64,000 nt of DNA from Prorocentrum cordatum. Its lineage: Eukaryota; Sar; Dinophyceae; Prorocentrales; Prorocentraceae. A model generated the notes under the pieces. It saw only the letters and a program-made list of their open reading frames with translations. It made no database searches and was not told the DNA's origin. The stretch's first letter is position 1. The number at the start of each line of letters is the position of its first letter. The stretch lies in assembly GCA_963575745.1 (NCBI GenBank), contig CAUYUJ010014760.1, positions 838,201 through 902,200 on the forward strand. Reading direction: 5' to 3'. The position numbers and the translations under genes are program-made. This document shows, piece after piece, positions 10,289 to 21,025 of the stretch.

Positions 10289-10325
10289 GTAGCTAGCAGC
10301 TACCGTGGGCGTAGCTAGCAGCTAC
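10289..10325. repeat. Two copies of a palindromic GTAGCTAGCAGCTAC motif
   Basis: The 15-bp motif GTAGCTAGCAGCTAC occurs twice within 40 bp. It is short and its role is unknown. Confidence 0.6.
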
Positions 10326-10595
10326 ATTGGGAATGCTAGCGAGCAGCCAGCTTAGGGCGATAACGAGAGAAGATGATAGCAGTAATTCAATATCTAACAA
10401 ACACTTCTGCCAGAAAATCATAGCGGCTCACCGTGCGGAGTTAATAAGACTACAAGGTTTAACGGTGTTCAACTCTACTCCGCTCGGTGCTATATATGCG
10501 AATGTTCGATCCGTTTGAAGTACCCATATGATCTGAGATGCGCTGCTGGCCTTTTGTAGAGCTGCTAGCGGCGCTGCCGCTATTGGCTGAGATTG

Positions 10596-11177
10596 TCAAG
10601 CTCTGCCTCCTTCATTGCCAAGTACATTTCGTATGCAAGCGAAAAAGCCTGCCCCCTGCCCGCCCAGCTCGATAGCGTACTCGTGCATGTCCAGCATGTG
10701 CATTGCATTCAGCAGTGTACGCCCCACGTCGAGCTTGTGCCCCTGGAACACCAACGCCCTCTGAAATCTCACCGGCACAAGGCATGCAACCATTGCGTCA
10801 TCTGGGCCAGACAACTCTTGGAATTTGGTTCCGCTAGCAAGAGGGCGATATTCCCTTAAGTGAGCTGGCAGGCAAATCAGCATCCTGGGGTCCCTCGTGT
10901 CTGGCCTTCCCTTAGGATCCGGATAGCATGGGTTCCAAAATTCGATCCTGTAGAACTTTGGAAAGGTGAGCATGGTGAGCGCGCTTCCTGATTGCCAACT
11001 CATTGATTCGAATGCAGTCGTCTTGAAAACGGAGCTCGATTTGAACGTCGCCGTCTCCTTGTCGTTTGCCGCAGCCCCCCAGTGCGGGGATCCCCAGAGT
11101 AGCGCGCCAAACTTCTCGTTGTCTCGTAGCAAAGAAGGGCACTGCTTGAACTCAGGATTGGACGTGCCAGTGACCAA
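10596..11177 (-). CDS. Orphan ORF, 193 aa, possibly the 3' part of a frameshifted gene
   Basis: This minus-strand frame has protein-like composition (mixed hydrophobic and charged residues with Trp, Tyr, Met and His), unlike the Pro/Arg/Ala frames around it. Segments such as ALTMLTFPKFYRIEFWNPCY and LNAMHMLDMHEYAIELGG look like folded protein. The first Met is not a clear start: the frame extends upstream to an in-frame TAG near 11213. Beyond that, another minus-strand frame (to about 11527) has similar composition, including AAFERLLLADLEAQPLPGDG and KTTKHVDRLTDMGAK. The two may be one gene broken by a frameshift near the seven-T run at about 11178-11184, or joined by an unrecognised intron. 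I do not recognise the family. Confidence 0.4.
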   Translation of the reverse strand: MVTGTSNPEFKQCPSLLRDNEKFGALLWGSPHWGAAANDKETATFKSSSVFKTTAFESMSWQSGSALTMLTFPKFYRIEFWNPCYPDPKGRPDTRDPRMLICLPAHLREYRPLASGTKFQELSGPDDAMVACLVPVRFQRALVFQGHKLDVGRTLLNAMHMLDMHEYAIELGGQGAGFFACIRNVLGNEGGRA

Positions 11178-11639
11178 AAAAATCGCCCTTTCGCGCCCAT
11201 GTCGGTCAGCCTATCAACATGTTTCGTCGTCTTCGCGTAAAGCTGGTGCCCCCCCACCGCGGCGCCATCTCCTGGCAGCGGTTGCGCCTCCAGATCTGCG
11301 AGAAGCAATCTCTCGAACGCAGCCTTGCTCGACGTTGCGCCGGTGCTAAAATGGGCATTGCTGCTGCTTGGTGCGGGCGTGATCGCCGGCAAAGGGCAAG
11401 CCGCGACCAGCCGGCAAAACTCTCGCAGCCAAGCCGCACTGGCGACGGAGAGAGAGGGGGGAGAGGGTAGCGCTCGAGCGATTTCCCCTTCATTTTGAGC
11501 TCGCCCCCCGCCCGCGCTGACTTGCAAATCCCCCAGCCCGCCGGCTTGCAGCCCCCCCTCTTCGTTGCAGCAGCTGGACTGAGCTCGAGATGCAATCCAC
11601 CAGCCCTTTAGGGCGTAGGTGGTTTAGGGCGTTTCCTCT

Positions 11640-11820
11640 TGCGCCCCCCCCCCCCCCCCCCTTCCGGGGAGGGATGCGCCCCTCCCGCCCTGCCCCCCCC
11701 CCCCCTGGGCCTGGGGGGGGCGTTCCGCGGGTCGCCCGAGCGCCCAACACGGCATCGGCGGGGGAACCGAAATCATTGGCCCCACAAAGGTTTTGGCTCA
11801 ATTTTGGCATTTGGGGGGCG
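11640..11820. other. C- and G-homopolymer-rich spacer
   Basis: Several runs of more than ten C occur, with no supported gene. Confidence 0.5.
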
Positions 11821-12255
11821 GCCCGAATTTACGACCCCGCCTTCTTTGATCGATGTCCTCCGAGATGGCCCCAAGAGCGCCCCCGAGGCCCCCCAGGGCG
11901 CCCGAGGAAGGCGTCAAGAGGTGGCCAGGAGGCCCCAAGAGGCCGCCAGGAGGCCCCCAGGACATGCCCTCAAAAGGCCCCCACCAGACCCCCAAGCGGC
12001 CCCAAGAGGCCCCCCAGCGGCGCCCAAGACGCTCCAAGAGGCCTCGGCGAGAATGCCAAAATCATTTATTTTATTGAGGTTTTGGCCACGCGTTGGCCTT
12101 CGGGGGGGGGGGGGGGCGCTGCTTAAGATGACTCCGAGGGCGCCTGGGGGGGCCCAAGATGACCTCCAAGATGGCTCGAGATATCCCAAGATGCCTCAAG
12201 ATTGCTCCCGCGATGCTCCAAAAGGCCCCAAGGCCGCTCTAAGACGACGGCCCCA
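11820..12255 (+). repeat. Degenerate CCAAGAGGCCCC array, family L
   Basis: Short, roughly 12-15-bp variants of CCAAGAGGCCCC and CCAGGAGGCCCC recur. The start, GATCGATGTCCTCCGAGATG, then GCCCCAAGAGCGCCC, matches the reverse complement of 25150-25230, so this is a dispersed family rather than a local array. Related stretches are at 16070-16400, 16500-16680 and 25085-25600. Confidence 0.6.
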
Positions 12256-12411
12256 AGTGGCCTAAGGGCTCCGTTGGCTAGTTTTCTCTACTTGTGGCTT
12301 TGAACCACTCGTGGCGAGGCGAGGAGGGAAAAGAGGAGAATCACGAAAATGATAGACGGAGGAGAGGAGAATAATGAGAATGATGAGACCGGAAATGAAG
12401 AATATGATACC

Positions 12412-12755
12412 GATACATAGTATAAAGCATGTACAAGACGAATTGAAGCGCAGTTATCTTCAGCTCCTGTCGCAGCGGCGGTTTCTCTCCCAGCGGTGAA
12501 AGCCCCTGTCGCATCAGCGGCGTCTGTCCTAGCGGCGATCTCTCGTCCAGCGGCGGAAGCTAAACTGCGAGAGCGGATGATGCTTATCATACAGTATGTA
12601 TAATATGAATTGAAGCGCAATTGTCGCCAGCTCCTGTCGCGGCGACGGTCTCTCTCCCAGCGGCGGAAGCTGCTGTTGCAGCAGCGGTCTCTATCCCAGC
12701 GGTGGTGTCTCTCTGCAGGGTGGTGTCTCTCCCAGCGGCAGCCAGCGGTCTTCTC
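12412..12755 (+). repeat. About 170-bp tandem duplication, diverged
   Basis: Two similar blocks each contain GAATTGAAGCGCA, CAGCTCCTGTCGC and TCTCTCCCAGCGG, at about 12440-12510 and about 12608-12664. No gene is supported. Confidence 0.6.
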
Positions 12756-12760
12756 CCGCG

Positions 12761-13235
<475 letters not shown>

Positions 13236-13711
13236 GGAGGGCGAGGAGAGGAGGGCGCGCGGTTCTGCTCCAGGAGCGCTCCGAGCAGGTCTGCGCCCCG
13301 CGCGGCGCCGCAGCGCTCCGTCGAGGGGCGCCCGCGCGCAGAGTGGCTCCTACCCCCTACCTGAGGTTCCCTGGGGCTCCTGAGGTCCTTTCCCTTCTCC
13401 ATCCTTTCCCTTTTCCGTTTCTTCTCCTTCTCCTCTTCCTCCTCCATTTTTCTCTTTCCCCCCTCCTTTCCCTCGCCCCCCCCCCCCCCCCCCCCTCCAC
13501 CCCCTTTCTCCCCTCCCCTCTTTCTTCTTCGCCTCAAAGAGAGGGAGAGAGGCAATCATGCAATCGCAATGCATTCCCAGAGACGAAAGAGGGTGGGCGA
13601 CCCCCCGCCCGACAACGAATATTTTCAGATTCGATGTCACTCGGCCTCCAATAATAATAATACCAATAACAATGATACGTATAATACGTATAATAAGTAT
13701 ACTAATACTTA

Positions 13712-14038
13712 CCCGTTACGAAAGTTATTCATCTTGACCACTGACGACTAGGGCGTCTCCGAGTGGCCCCCCCTTCCCCCCGTAGACTCCTAGCGCGGCA
13801 GTCTTCGGTTCGGCTTGGCGGGAGAGATTTCCGGGGTTCTCCCTGGTAACATTAATGGTATATAACCAATTCAGGATAAAATCTCTCCCCCGTAAATTCC
13901 AGGCACTCCCGGTCACTTCCAGGCAACTCTGAATCTCTCCCCGTGTGAAACCACAAGGAAGAATCACTCCCATACCACTTCTCACCACAGCGCCCACACA
14001 TGTCAACTTTAGCCAAGATGAATTAACTTTCGTAACGG
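13712..14038. mobile_element. 327-bp TIR element inserted in AAT-rich DNA
   Basis: The ends are inverted repeats of about 28 bp: left CCCGTTACGAAAGTTATTCA, then TCTTG; right CAAGATGAATTAACTTTCGT, then AACGGGG. Both flanks are AAT/ATA-rich microsatellite-like DNA, and the interior is unrelated GC-balanced sequence without an ORF of note. Confidence 0.7.
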
Positions 14039-14044
14039 GGATGT

Positions 14045-14180
14045 AGTAGTGATAAGAATCAGAAGAATCATGATAATAAAACTAATAATAGTAGTAATAA
14101 TGATATTATTAATATTAATAATATTAATACTAATAATACTACGAATATTATTAATAGTAATAATAATGACAATAACGCTA
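14045..14180. repeat. AAT/ATT-rich degenerate microsatellite
   Basis: AATAAT and ATTAAT triplets recur with scattered changes; similar sequence lies on the other side of the 13712-14038 element (about 13650-13710). Confidence 0.8.
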
Positions 14181-14716
14181 ATTAAAAATGAGTATCCTGG
14201 GGCATCGGTTGAGCATTTTTTGTTTTTGTTTTTTTGTTCTTCGTCCAAAGTCCCCCAGTGGGGTGGTCCTCCGCGGCCGCCCCTTCCCCTTGCCCCCCCC
14301 CTCCTTTTGCGCGCCAGCCCATCCGGCGTGTCAGTTGGTCGCCCCGCGTCGCCGCCCCCTGGGGCAGCTTCTCGGGCTCGCCGCGGGCGAGAGACACTGT
14401 TCGGAGCTTGGAGCACGGGCGTTGCCAGCGGCGGGCGGCTTCCCGATCCCGGGCCTTTCTTGAAGGGCGGGGGCGACGTCGGGGCGGCGCGGTGCATGCT
14501 TGTTTCCCCGTTCTCCCGTGGAAATAGCAAAACACGTATGCACCAAGATGCCGTATACACCATAATCCGCTTCCGGTGCGAATCTCAGTGCGGGATCGGA
14601 GAAAGCATCGGTGTATAAAGTTCGGTTCCTTCATTGTTTCATGTCTCGTCCCCCTACGGTGGGCTCGCGTCGTGTCGACCGGCGGCGGCCCCACCGCCGG
14701 CGTTCAATCGGGCGTC

Positions 14717-14866
14717 GCTAGAAGTGCCCCTGGCCCAAGGTGCCTCCAGCTTTTCGCTCCATTTTGGAGCCCCTTGGGCCCTCTGGGTCTCGTGAGGCGT
14801 GCCCTGGAGGCCGTCTGGGCCACCCTGAGAATCCTGGGGGGGCCTCGGGCCAGGGGTACCTCTAGC
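14717..14866. mobile_element. 150-bp TIR element, family G, copy 1
   Basis: The left end GCTAGAAGTGCCCCTGGCCC, then AAGG, is mirrored by the right end CCTCGGGCCAGGGGTACCTC, then TAGC. A second copy, alike throughout, is at 51656-51803. Confidence 0.65.
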
Positions 14867-15164
14867 AACACCCGGTTCAATGTTGAACGCCGACGGCGGC
14901 CCCTGTTGAACGATCGGGCGGCGCGCAAGCGGCCGATCGTGCAGGGTTGAACGATCCCCGCGGTGTCAGGAACCAACGCCCCGGGTGACGCGAGCCTGCC
15001 GCAGATGTTGCGGGGGCGCCCATGGGGCACCCATGCACGCGTGCTGCATGCTCTGGGGGCGGTCGCGCCCTGTCCGGGCTTGGCCCTGCCCGCGAGCGCT
15101 CGCCCAAGGCGCGCTCGCCTCCCGTGCCCCCTCGTTGGGGGGCGTGGAGGCGGGGGGGCGACAA

Positions 15165-15350
15165 CCCAGACGCTCTCGAGTCATGAAGAAAAATCGCGAC
15201 GGTTTTTTTCCTAATTTTCGGCCTCTTGGGGGCCTTTGCCGGGCCTCTGGACCGTCAAAGAAGGGCTCAGGATGAAGACTGGTCCCGAGCAAGAGGTCGA
15301 GACCTCTGGGGGTCGACGTCATGAAAAGATCATGACGTCGGGGGTCTGGG
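15165..15350 (+). mobile_element. 186-bp dispersed element, family E, copy 1
   Basis: It begins CCCAGACGC and ends GTCATGACGTCGGGGGTCTGGG-like sequence (ATGACGTCGGGGGTCTGGG here). The core includes CTTTGCCGGGCCTCTGGACC and GAGGTCGAGACCTCTGGGGG. The same sequence occurs at 22795-22980 (also 186 bp) and 23754-23920, with more diverged copies near 48985, 50520 and 50762. The ends are short inverted repeats (CCCAGACCCCC consensus). Confidence 0.7.
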
Positions 15351-15549
15351 AAGTGGGCTGGTGGCCCTGGCAGCGCTCCCAGAGGGGCCCCCTCGGGCCC
15401 CGCAGGGAGCTTCCAGGTTCCGGCCAGGGCGCCTTCCTCTTCCCCCCATGGATCGCCCCCCCCCCCCCCTTCTGGCATCGCGGCCCTGACCTCCTCCGTC
15501 TGCCACTTCGCCTCCGTGCTCTCTGACCACCTCGTTGGGCCGTTCCTGC

Positions 15550-15680
15550 TCCTCCCTCCCTCCTCCTCCTCCTCCCCTCTCCTCCCTCCTCCTCCTCCTC
15601 CTCCTCCTCCCTCTCCTCCTCCTCCTCCTCCTCCTCCTCCTCCTCCTCCTCCCCCCTCCTCCTCCCCCTCCTCCCCCTCC
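15550..15680. repeat. (CTC)n polypyrimidine tract
   Basis: About 130 bp of CTC/CCT repeats lie next to a C-homopolymer run. Confidence 0.95.
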
Positions 15681-16069
15681 CCCCCCCCCGCGCGCGCCCC
15701 CGCTCGAGGACCTCCACCGGCACACGTGCTCCGTGGACGGCCTGCCCGCGCGGGCACCCGTCGGCACGGAGGTGCGCGCCGGGCTCCTCCGGCCGGCCTT
15801 CCGGCGGCCCCGCGGGGCGGCCGTCGGGGATCGGCCGGGGGCCGGCGGGCCGCCCGACGGCCCGACGGCCCCCGGCCGCCCGACGGCCCGACTCGGGCGA
15901 GGATCCTTCCGTCCCTTCCTGGAGCGGCCTCGGAGCCCGGGGCCGTGTCTTCGCTGCGGCCCCGTCCTATACGGGAAGGGCGGGTGCGAGGCAGAGGCGA
16001 GGGGGAGGACGAAGACGGAACGAGAGCGAAGAACACCGTTTAGGTTCAGCCCTGTCAGAGCCTGCCAGC

Positions 16070-16400
16070 GGGTCCCTCTTGGGGGCCTCGTGTGCCGTCT
16101 CGGGGCGATCTTGGGGGCTTCTTGCGCCGTCTTGGCGCGTCGGGAAGCGGAAGAGGCAAGAATTCCAAATTCGTTCAAAAGCGTACGGGAAATCCATGAA
16201 TTTTGCCTCTTGGGGTGCTCGTGGGAAAGCTCCTGGAGGCCTAATGGAGCACTTTGCAGGCCTCTTGGCCCGTCTGGAGGCCGTCAAGGCGTCTTGGACA
16301 GATCGTTCGGCGATTCGGGGTTCTCTTGGACTGTCTTTGGGGCCTCTTGGGGCACTCTTGGCCCGTCTTGGGACTTCTTTCGGCTCCTGGACTCCCGGGG
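16070..16400 (-). repeat. Degenerate CTCTTGGGGC array, family L
   Basis: CTCTTGGGGCC-type words recur every 12-20 bp, the reverse complement of the family L unit. No gene is supported in this stretch. Confidence 0.5.
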
Positions 16401-16499
16401 GGGGCGTCGTATCTGACCCCCCCCCCGCGGAACCCTTTTTCTGAATGAATCTGCTTCAGGGCGGCCCCCATGGCCTGATTCCTGTATTTTTGTTCGGGT

Positions 16500-16680
16500 G
16501 AAGCGGCCAGAGGGCCCCAAGACGGCCCAAGAGGGCCCCAAGACGGCCCAAGAGGGCCCCAAAACGGCCCCGAGGATCACAAGGCGGCCCCAAGAGTGCT
16601 TCAGATGGCCTCCAGACGGTCCAGGAGAGCCTCAGGACGGCTGCACAGGCCCTCAAGAGGGCTCCTGAGAAGGCCCGAGA
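16500..16680 (+). repeat. Degenerate CCAAGAGGGCCC array, family L
   Basis: The phrase GGCCCAAGAGGGCCCCAAGA is repeated almost exactly, then decays into related words. Confidence 0.6.
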
Positions 16681-16745
16681 AGGCAAAAAGCATAAATGTT
16701 CTATCGGTTCTGAATGCTTTTCGGGTTTCTCCCCTTTTCCGCAGC

Positions 16746-16890
16746 AGGAGGAGGAGGAGGAGGAGGAGGAGGAGGAGGAGGAGGAGGAGGAGGAGGAGGA
16801 GGAGGGGGAGGAGGGAGGAGGAGGAGGAGGAGGGGGAGGGGGAGGAGGGAGGAGGGAGGAGGGAGGAGGGAGGAGGGAGGAGGGAGGGCC
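16746..16890. repeat. (GGA)n array
   Basis: About 145 bp are GGA repeats with GGGA interruptions, pure purine on the plus strand. Confidence 0.95.
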
Positions 16891-17011
16891 CTTTTTTTCC
16901 TCGTGGTTTTGCCGAGGGGCGCGGGCCCTCGCCCCCTTCCTTCCCCCCCCCCCCCCTTATGGAGCAGGTCTTGGCTGTTCCTGGCGCCTGCTTCGGGCAG
17001 GTGGCGCCTCC

Positions 17012-17237
17012 CCCATTCTGCACGCGCGAAGTGGGTACTGAAAGAATGGGTACAGTGCCCAACAGCGGATCTTGTTCGTTTTGAGCAGGGCTCGCTGTCC
17101 ACGCCGCCGCGTCCTGTGCCCATTCGAGACAGGAGGCCGCCTGCCCAATAGCGGCCGCTGTTTGTTTGGGACAACATTTGCTGCTTGGCATTGTTTCCAT
17201 TTATTCGGTACCCATTTCGGGCGTCCAAACCCATGGG
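17012..17237. mobile_element. 226-bp foldback element with about 80-bp imperfect arms
   Basis: The left arm has GCGCGAAGTGGGTACTGAAA, then GAATGGGTACAGTGCC. The right arm inverts it, with GGCATTGTTTCCATTTATTC, then GGTACCCATTTCGGGCG. It ends about 350 bp upstream of the spliced-leader relic. Confidence 0.55.
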
Positions 17238-17590
17238 ACGCAGAGGCCTGGAGCCAGACCCCCTCCCCCCCCTTCCGCCGAGCGTCGAAGCGCCGAGTCG
17301 GAAAACGCTCACACGCAGGAGACTGGTGCATCCCCAGATTCCAACCTGCTTTGGGGGCGCCTTCCTGCCTCACGCGTCGAGCGCTTGTCCCGCCTCTCTC
17401 GTCTTCGGGGGCGAGGGCGGCGATCCGACGCGCCTCCGGCGCCTTCCTACCTGGTGCTTCCACCCGCTTCCTCCGACCGGTAGGAAGGGCTCGCGTGCCG
17501 TTGCCTCTTTTGGTCAGGATGCATCTTCTGGGAGTTTCAATTCGGCGTCGGCACTGGCATGCCCGTGGCCAAAATCAGGCCCAGCTTGGT

Positions 17591-17612
17591 CCGTAGCCAT
17601 TTTGGCTCAAGA
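17591..17612 (+). other. Relic dinoflagellate spliced leader (22 nt, exact)
   Basis: The 22 nt begin TCCGTAGCCATTT and end TGGCTCAAG. They match the dinoflagellate trans-spliced leader consensus (first base A, G or T) with no mismatch. This sequence is normally added to mRNA 5' ends from a separate SL RNA. Finding it in the genome 21 nt upstream of the first ATG of an intronless gene is the known signature of a processed mRNA copied back into DNA. It is not an SL RNA gene: the leader is followed by ACATTG, not a GT donor. Confidence 0.9.
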
Positions 17613-17633
17613 CATTGTGGCAGCTCTTCAGGA

Positions 17634-18218
17634 ATGGGGAACATTTGGTTTGCGCCTATTGCTGCCAAGCCCATGTTACTCCGCCGTTGCCGCAATGAAC
17701 GTCGGGTGCTTGCGGGAGCGTTCGCCATCCTGCTCGTCGGCCGCGGCTGCGTTGCCGCCGATGACTTAGTCAAGACCCCGGAGGAACGCTGCCTGATGGA
17801 GGACGATTCGCACAACTGCGACGCCACGAACGAGGCCGATGGCGTGGGGCTACTCCAGTCACGGGCGTCGGGCCCCAGCGAACCGCAAATCGCGAACATT
17901 TGGAAGGACGAGACGCCTGACCACAAACAATATGAGGAGGCGAGAGTGGAGGATATACCGATCGATGTCCAGAACCTCAACTCTACCATGCATCGCCAGC
18001 ACAAACATCCTGGCGACGTGCATCTCCGTTCCTCGAAGTGTGAGATGGAGTGCCCTCAAGCAAGCACTCACTGCTGCATTCAGGATGGTTATGAGGTAAC
18101 CCAATCTTGCTGTGTGGGTGATAAGGTTGCTCCAGGATATCAGTGCCCATATGGATCAGGGAATAAGTGCACAGAGGGGCATTGTTGTGATAGTCACGCG
18201 ATCTGTAGCCCGTGCTAG
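17634..18218 (+). CDS. Small secreted Cys-rich protein, intronless retro-copied gene
   Basis: If transcription or the ancestral mRNA began at the leader relic, the first ATG is at 17634 (194 aa); a second in-frame ATG at 17673 (181 aa) gives a more classic signal peptide, MLLRRCRNERRVLAGAFAIL, followed by LVGRGCVA and ADD. An acidic stretch follows with the motif EADGVGLLQ, a pattern I associate with secreted dinoflagellate proteins and also seen at 26419. The middle is hydrophilic and has a possible N-glycosylation site (NST). The last 60 residues are Cys-rich with three CC pairs (HCC, SCC, HCC) and end CSPC; this suggests a disulfide-bonded extracellular domain. I do not recognise the fold. 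The frame is unbroken and ends at TAG; no poly(A) tract follows. Codons upstream of 17634 in the same frame include the leader itself and should not be coding. Confidence 0.8.
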   Translation: MGNIWFAPIAAKPMLLRRCRNERRVLAGAFAILLVGRGCVAADDLVKTPEERCLMEDDSHNCDATNEADGVGLLQSRASGPSEPQIANIWKDETPDHKQYEEARVEDIPIDVQNLNSTMHRQHKHPGDVHLRSSKCEMECPQASTHCCIQDGYEVTQSCCVGDKVAPGYQCPYGSGNKCTEGHCCDSHAICSPC

Positions 18219-18658
18219 CTCAATTGGCCTCTTCTGAATCCCGTGCGCGCTCATTTTAAAGTCGCGTTCGCCGGGTCTGTCCGCCCGGCGCGACCCCAGC
18301 GAAGCGAGATTGGCAACGCGAGATGGGGGAAGCGAGCCGTAATGGCAACAAACAAAAACATATCAAGCCCAGTTTGGCAACATCCCGCTCGATTATGTGC
18401 AATCCTGCTCAGTCCAGCTCAATCTTGGGCTCAATCGGACCCGATCCGTTTCAATGACCACGAATCGGGCCTTATAGTTCTGACTCGATCTTGCGAAGAC
18501 CTACCAGGAGTTGTTTCCTTCGATGTCTGTTCATGGGAGCCTGGGGCGGCGACATTGAAATCAGCTTTTCCTACATTTGGACAGCATTTGGCCCTGCCTC
18601 CTGATCCTACTCGCCCTTCACCTCCTCGCTCTCCTCGTCTCCCTTGTGAGGCGGCGAA

Positions 18659-18755
18659 TGCGGCCCCAATCCGGTCCACATCCGGTGGCACCAAATCCGG
18701 TCCAAATCAGGCCCAAATCCGGTCCAAATCAGGTCCAAATCAGGCCCATACACCC
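18659..18755 (+). repeat. 12-bp tandem repeat, AAATCCGGTCCA type
   Basis: About seven degenerate units alternate AAATCCGGTCC and AAATCAGGCCC. Confidence 0.8.
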
Positions 18756-19218
18756 ATCCGCTCTCTGCACTCTCTCCTTTTGTCCTTTCTCTCCCCCGTC
18801 CGCTTGGCCCAGCGTTTACGCCGCTTGCAGGAGGAAAGGACGATGACGGTCCTGCGGCAGGTTTACCTGCCGACTCCACTTTTTTGTTTTCGGTGTTAGT
18901 GGCATGCTTGCGAATGGGAGTCAGGGCGATCACGGTCCTGTGGCAGTATGGCCTGCCAGCTCCTCGTGGTGGTCACTCGTTGGCGCGGTCTCCCTTTCGC
19001 CTCTTCCTCCCCCTTCTCAAAAAAAATCGGACTGGGCCAGTGGCTGCGTATCGGACGGGTTTAGAATCGAGCGAAATCCGTTCCAGAGCGTGCCGGAACG
19101 CTTTGAGAAGCCCGCGTCGCCCGAGACATCCTCCAAGCCCGCCGATTCTCAGAGATTCGATTCATGTCGCTCCGATTCTGTCTCGATTCTGCATTCGTCT
19201 TATTTCCTGATCCTGGCC

Positions 19219-19379
19219 TTAAGTCGGGGTGTCCCTCCACAGGAGAAATATTGAAACATAGTAAAACAGAAATAGTTTTGGGGCGAGTTTGGGGTATTGT
19301 TGAAGCATCTTTGATCACTCGTTCCCTATCTTTCATGGTTCGCCCAAGCTCTCCATGTAGGAGGACGCTCCCGATCTGA
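19219..19379. mobile_element. MITE family A, copy with 8-bp target duplication
   Basis: The left end TTAAGTCGGGGTGTCCCTCC, then ACAGGAG, and the right end CATGTAGGAGGACGCTCCCG, then ATCTGA, are inverted. TCCTGGCC lies directly outside both ends (19211-19218 and 19380-19387), a perfect 8-bp target site duplication. The 161-bp element encodes nothing. Confidence 0.8.
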
Positions 19380-19844
19380 TCCTGGCCCCCTGCCCCGCGG
19401 GGCCCGGGCCTCGGCGCCGAGGCGGCCTTCCAGTTCCCCTGAGGGGCGGCGCCCGCGCTCGCGGGGCGCGCAGGGCGCGAGGGCGCGCGGGGGGGGGGGG
19501 GGGCCCCCCCCCCAGCCGCGGGCCCCGCGCCGCGCCGCGAAGCGGCGAGAGGGGGCGCCCGGCCGCAGGCGTTGCGGGGAGAAGGAAGCGCGCAACGTCG
19601 AGCCAGGCACGGGAGATGGGTCCGAGCGATGGCGGGGTCCCCCCTCCCTGCTGGGCCGTGTGGTCTCAGCCCCACCATCGGTTGGGGACACGTCCCGCGT
19701 GAACCGAAGGGAGCAGCATATTGAGTATACATGTTTCTACATTTGCATGTTTGTACTGTATCTGTACGTGTGTATATACCTATACGACCACCCTTCGGGT
19801 GATAAGGAGGTTCGGGGGGGAGGAACCAACGTCTCACTCGATCG

Positions 19845-20080
19845 GTCTCACTATCGATCTCAAAATCGATCTCACTATCGGTGTCGCTCGATCGATCCCA
19901 CTCGATCGATCTCACCATCGATATCACTCGATCTATTTCATTCGATCGCTCTCACAATCGATCTGACTATCGATCTCACAATCGATCTCACTATCGATCT
20001 CACTATCGATCTCACAACCAATCTCACATTCGGTCTAACTATCGATCCCACTATCGATATCACAATCGATATTACAATCA
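19845..20080. repeat. 12-bp ATCGATCTCACT tandem repeat
   Basis: About 19 degenerate units of ATCGATCTCACT or ATCGATCTCACA run into the CAT array that follows. Confidence 0.9.
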
Positions 20081-20084
20081 ACGT

Positions 20085-20243
20085 CATCATCATCATCATC
20101 ATCAACATCATCGTCATCAACGTCATCAACATCATCATCAGCATCATCGGGAAACCATCATCATCATGATCACCTCATCAGCATCATCACCTCATCACCA
20201 TCATCATCAACATCATCATCACCAACACCATCACCATCACCAC

Positions 20244-20295
<52 letters not shown>

Positions 20296-20358
20296 GGAAC
20301 TCCATCATCGTCATCATCATCGGGGCACCATCATCATCAGCAGCAACATCACCATCAA

Positions 20359-20410
<52 letters not shown>

Positions 20411-20468
20411 GGGGCACCATCATCGTCACCACCATCACCATCATCATCATCGTCATCAACATCGTCAG

Positions 20469-20511
<43 letters not shown>

Positions 20512-20574
20512 GGGGCACCATCATTATCACCACCATCACCATCACCATCACCATCACCATCATCATCGTCATCG

Positions 20575-20633
<59 letters not shown>

Positions 20634-20635
20634 GG
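20085..20635. repeat. (CAT)n array, about 550 bp
   Basis: CAT repeats are interrupted four times by a GGGGCACCATCATC or GGGAACC-like phrase, which gives a higher-order pattern. Poly-His and poly-Ile frames here are artefacts. Confidence 0.95.
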
Positions 20636-20735
20636 GACACCGACGGGACACCGACGCGACACCGGCGGGACACCGCTCGCCACCGGCCCCCGAGCGGGAC
20701 ACCGGCGGGACACCGCGGGGCACCGGCCGCCCGGT
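20636..20735. repeat. 11-bp CGGGACACCGA tandem repeat
   Basis: Seven or more degenerate units of CGGGACACCG lie directly after the CAT array. Confidence 0.8.
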
Positions 20736-20924
20736 CAAGGTTCTTTTGCTCCGGCCGCGCCTCAGCTACAGGAGGCTTATTTCTCGCCCGCCCACGCAGC
20801 TTCGCCTCGCCCGCACGCACGGCACGCACGAACACGAAACCGAAACCGATTTCCCGGTAGGGGGGCTCTCCGTTCCACTTCGAGCTCACCCCCTCACCTC
20901 CGACATCTAGACACCACACCACAC

Positions 20925-21025
20925 AACACACACACACCATCCACACACACACACACCACACACACCCACACCCACACCCACACCCACACCCACACCCACA
21001 CCCACACCAACCCACACCAACCTGC
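20925..21025. repeat. (CA)n and CCCACA repeat
   Basis: CA repeats pass into CCCACA hexamers. Confidence 0.9.

Noticed and set aside
11792-11803. Second spliced-leader relic (TTTTGGCTCAA)
   Set aside because: Only 11 bases match and the rest of the leader is absent; chance in this size of window is plausible.
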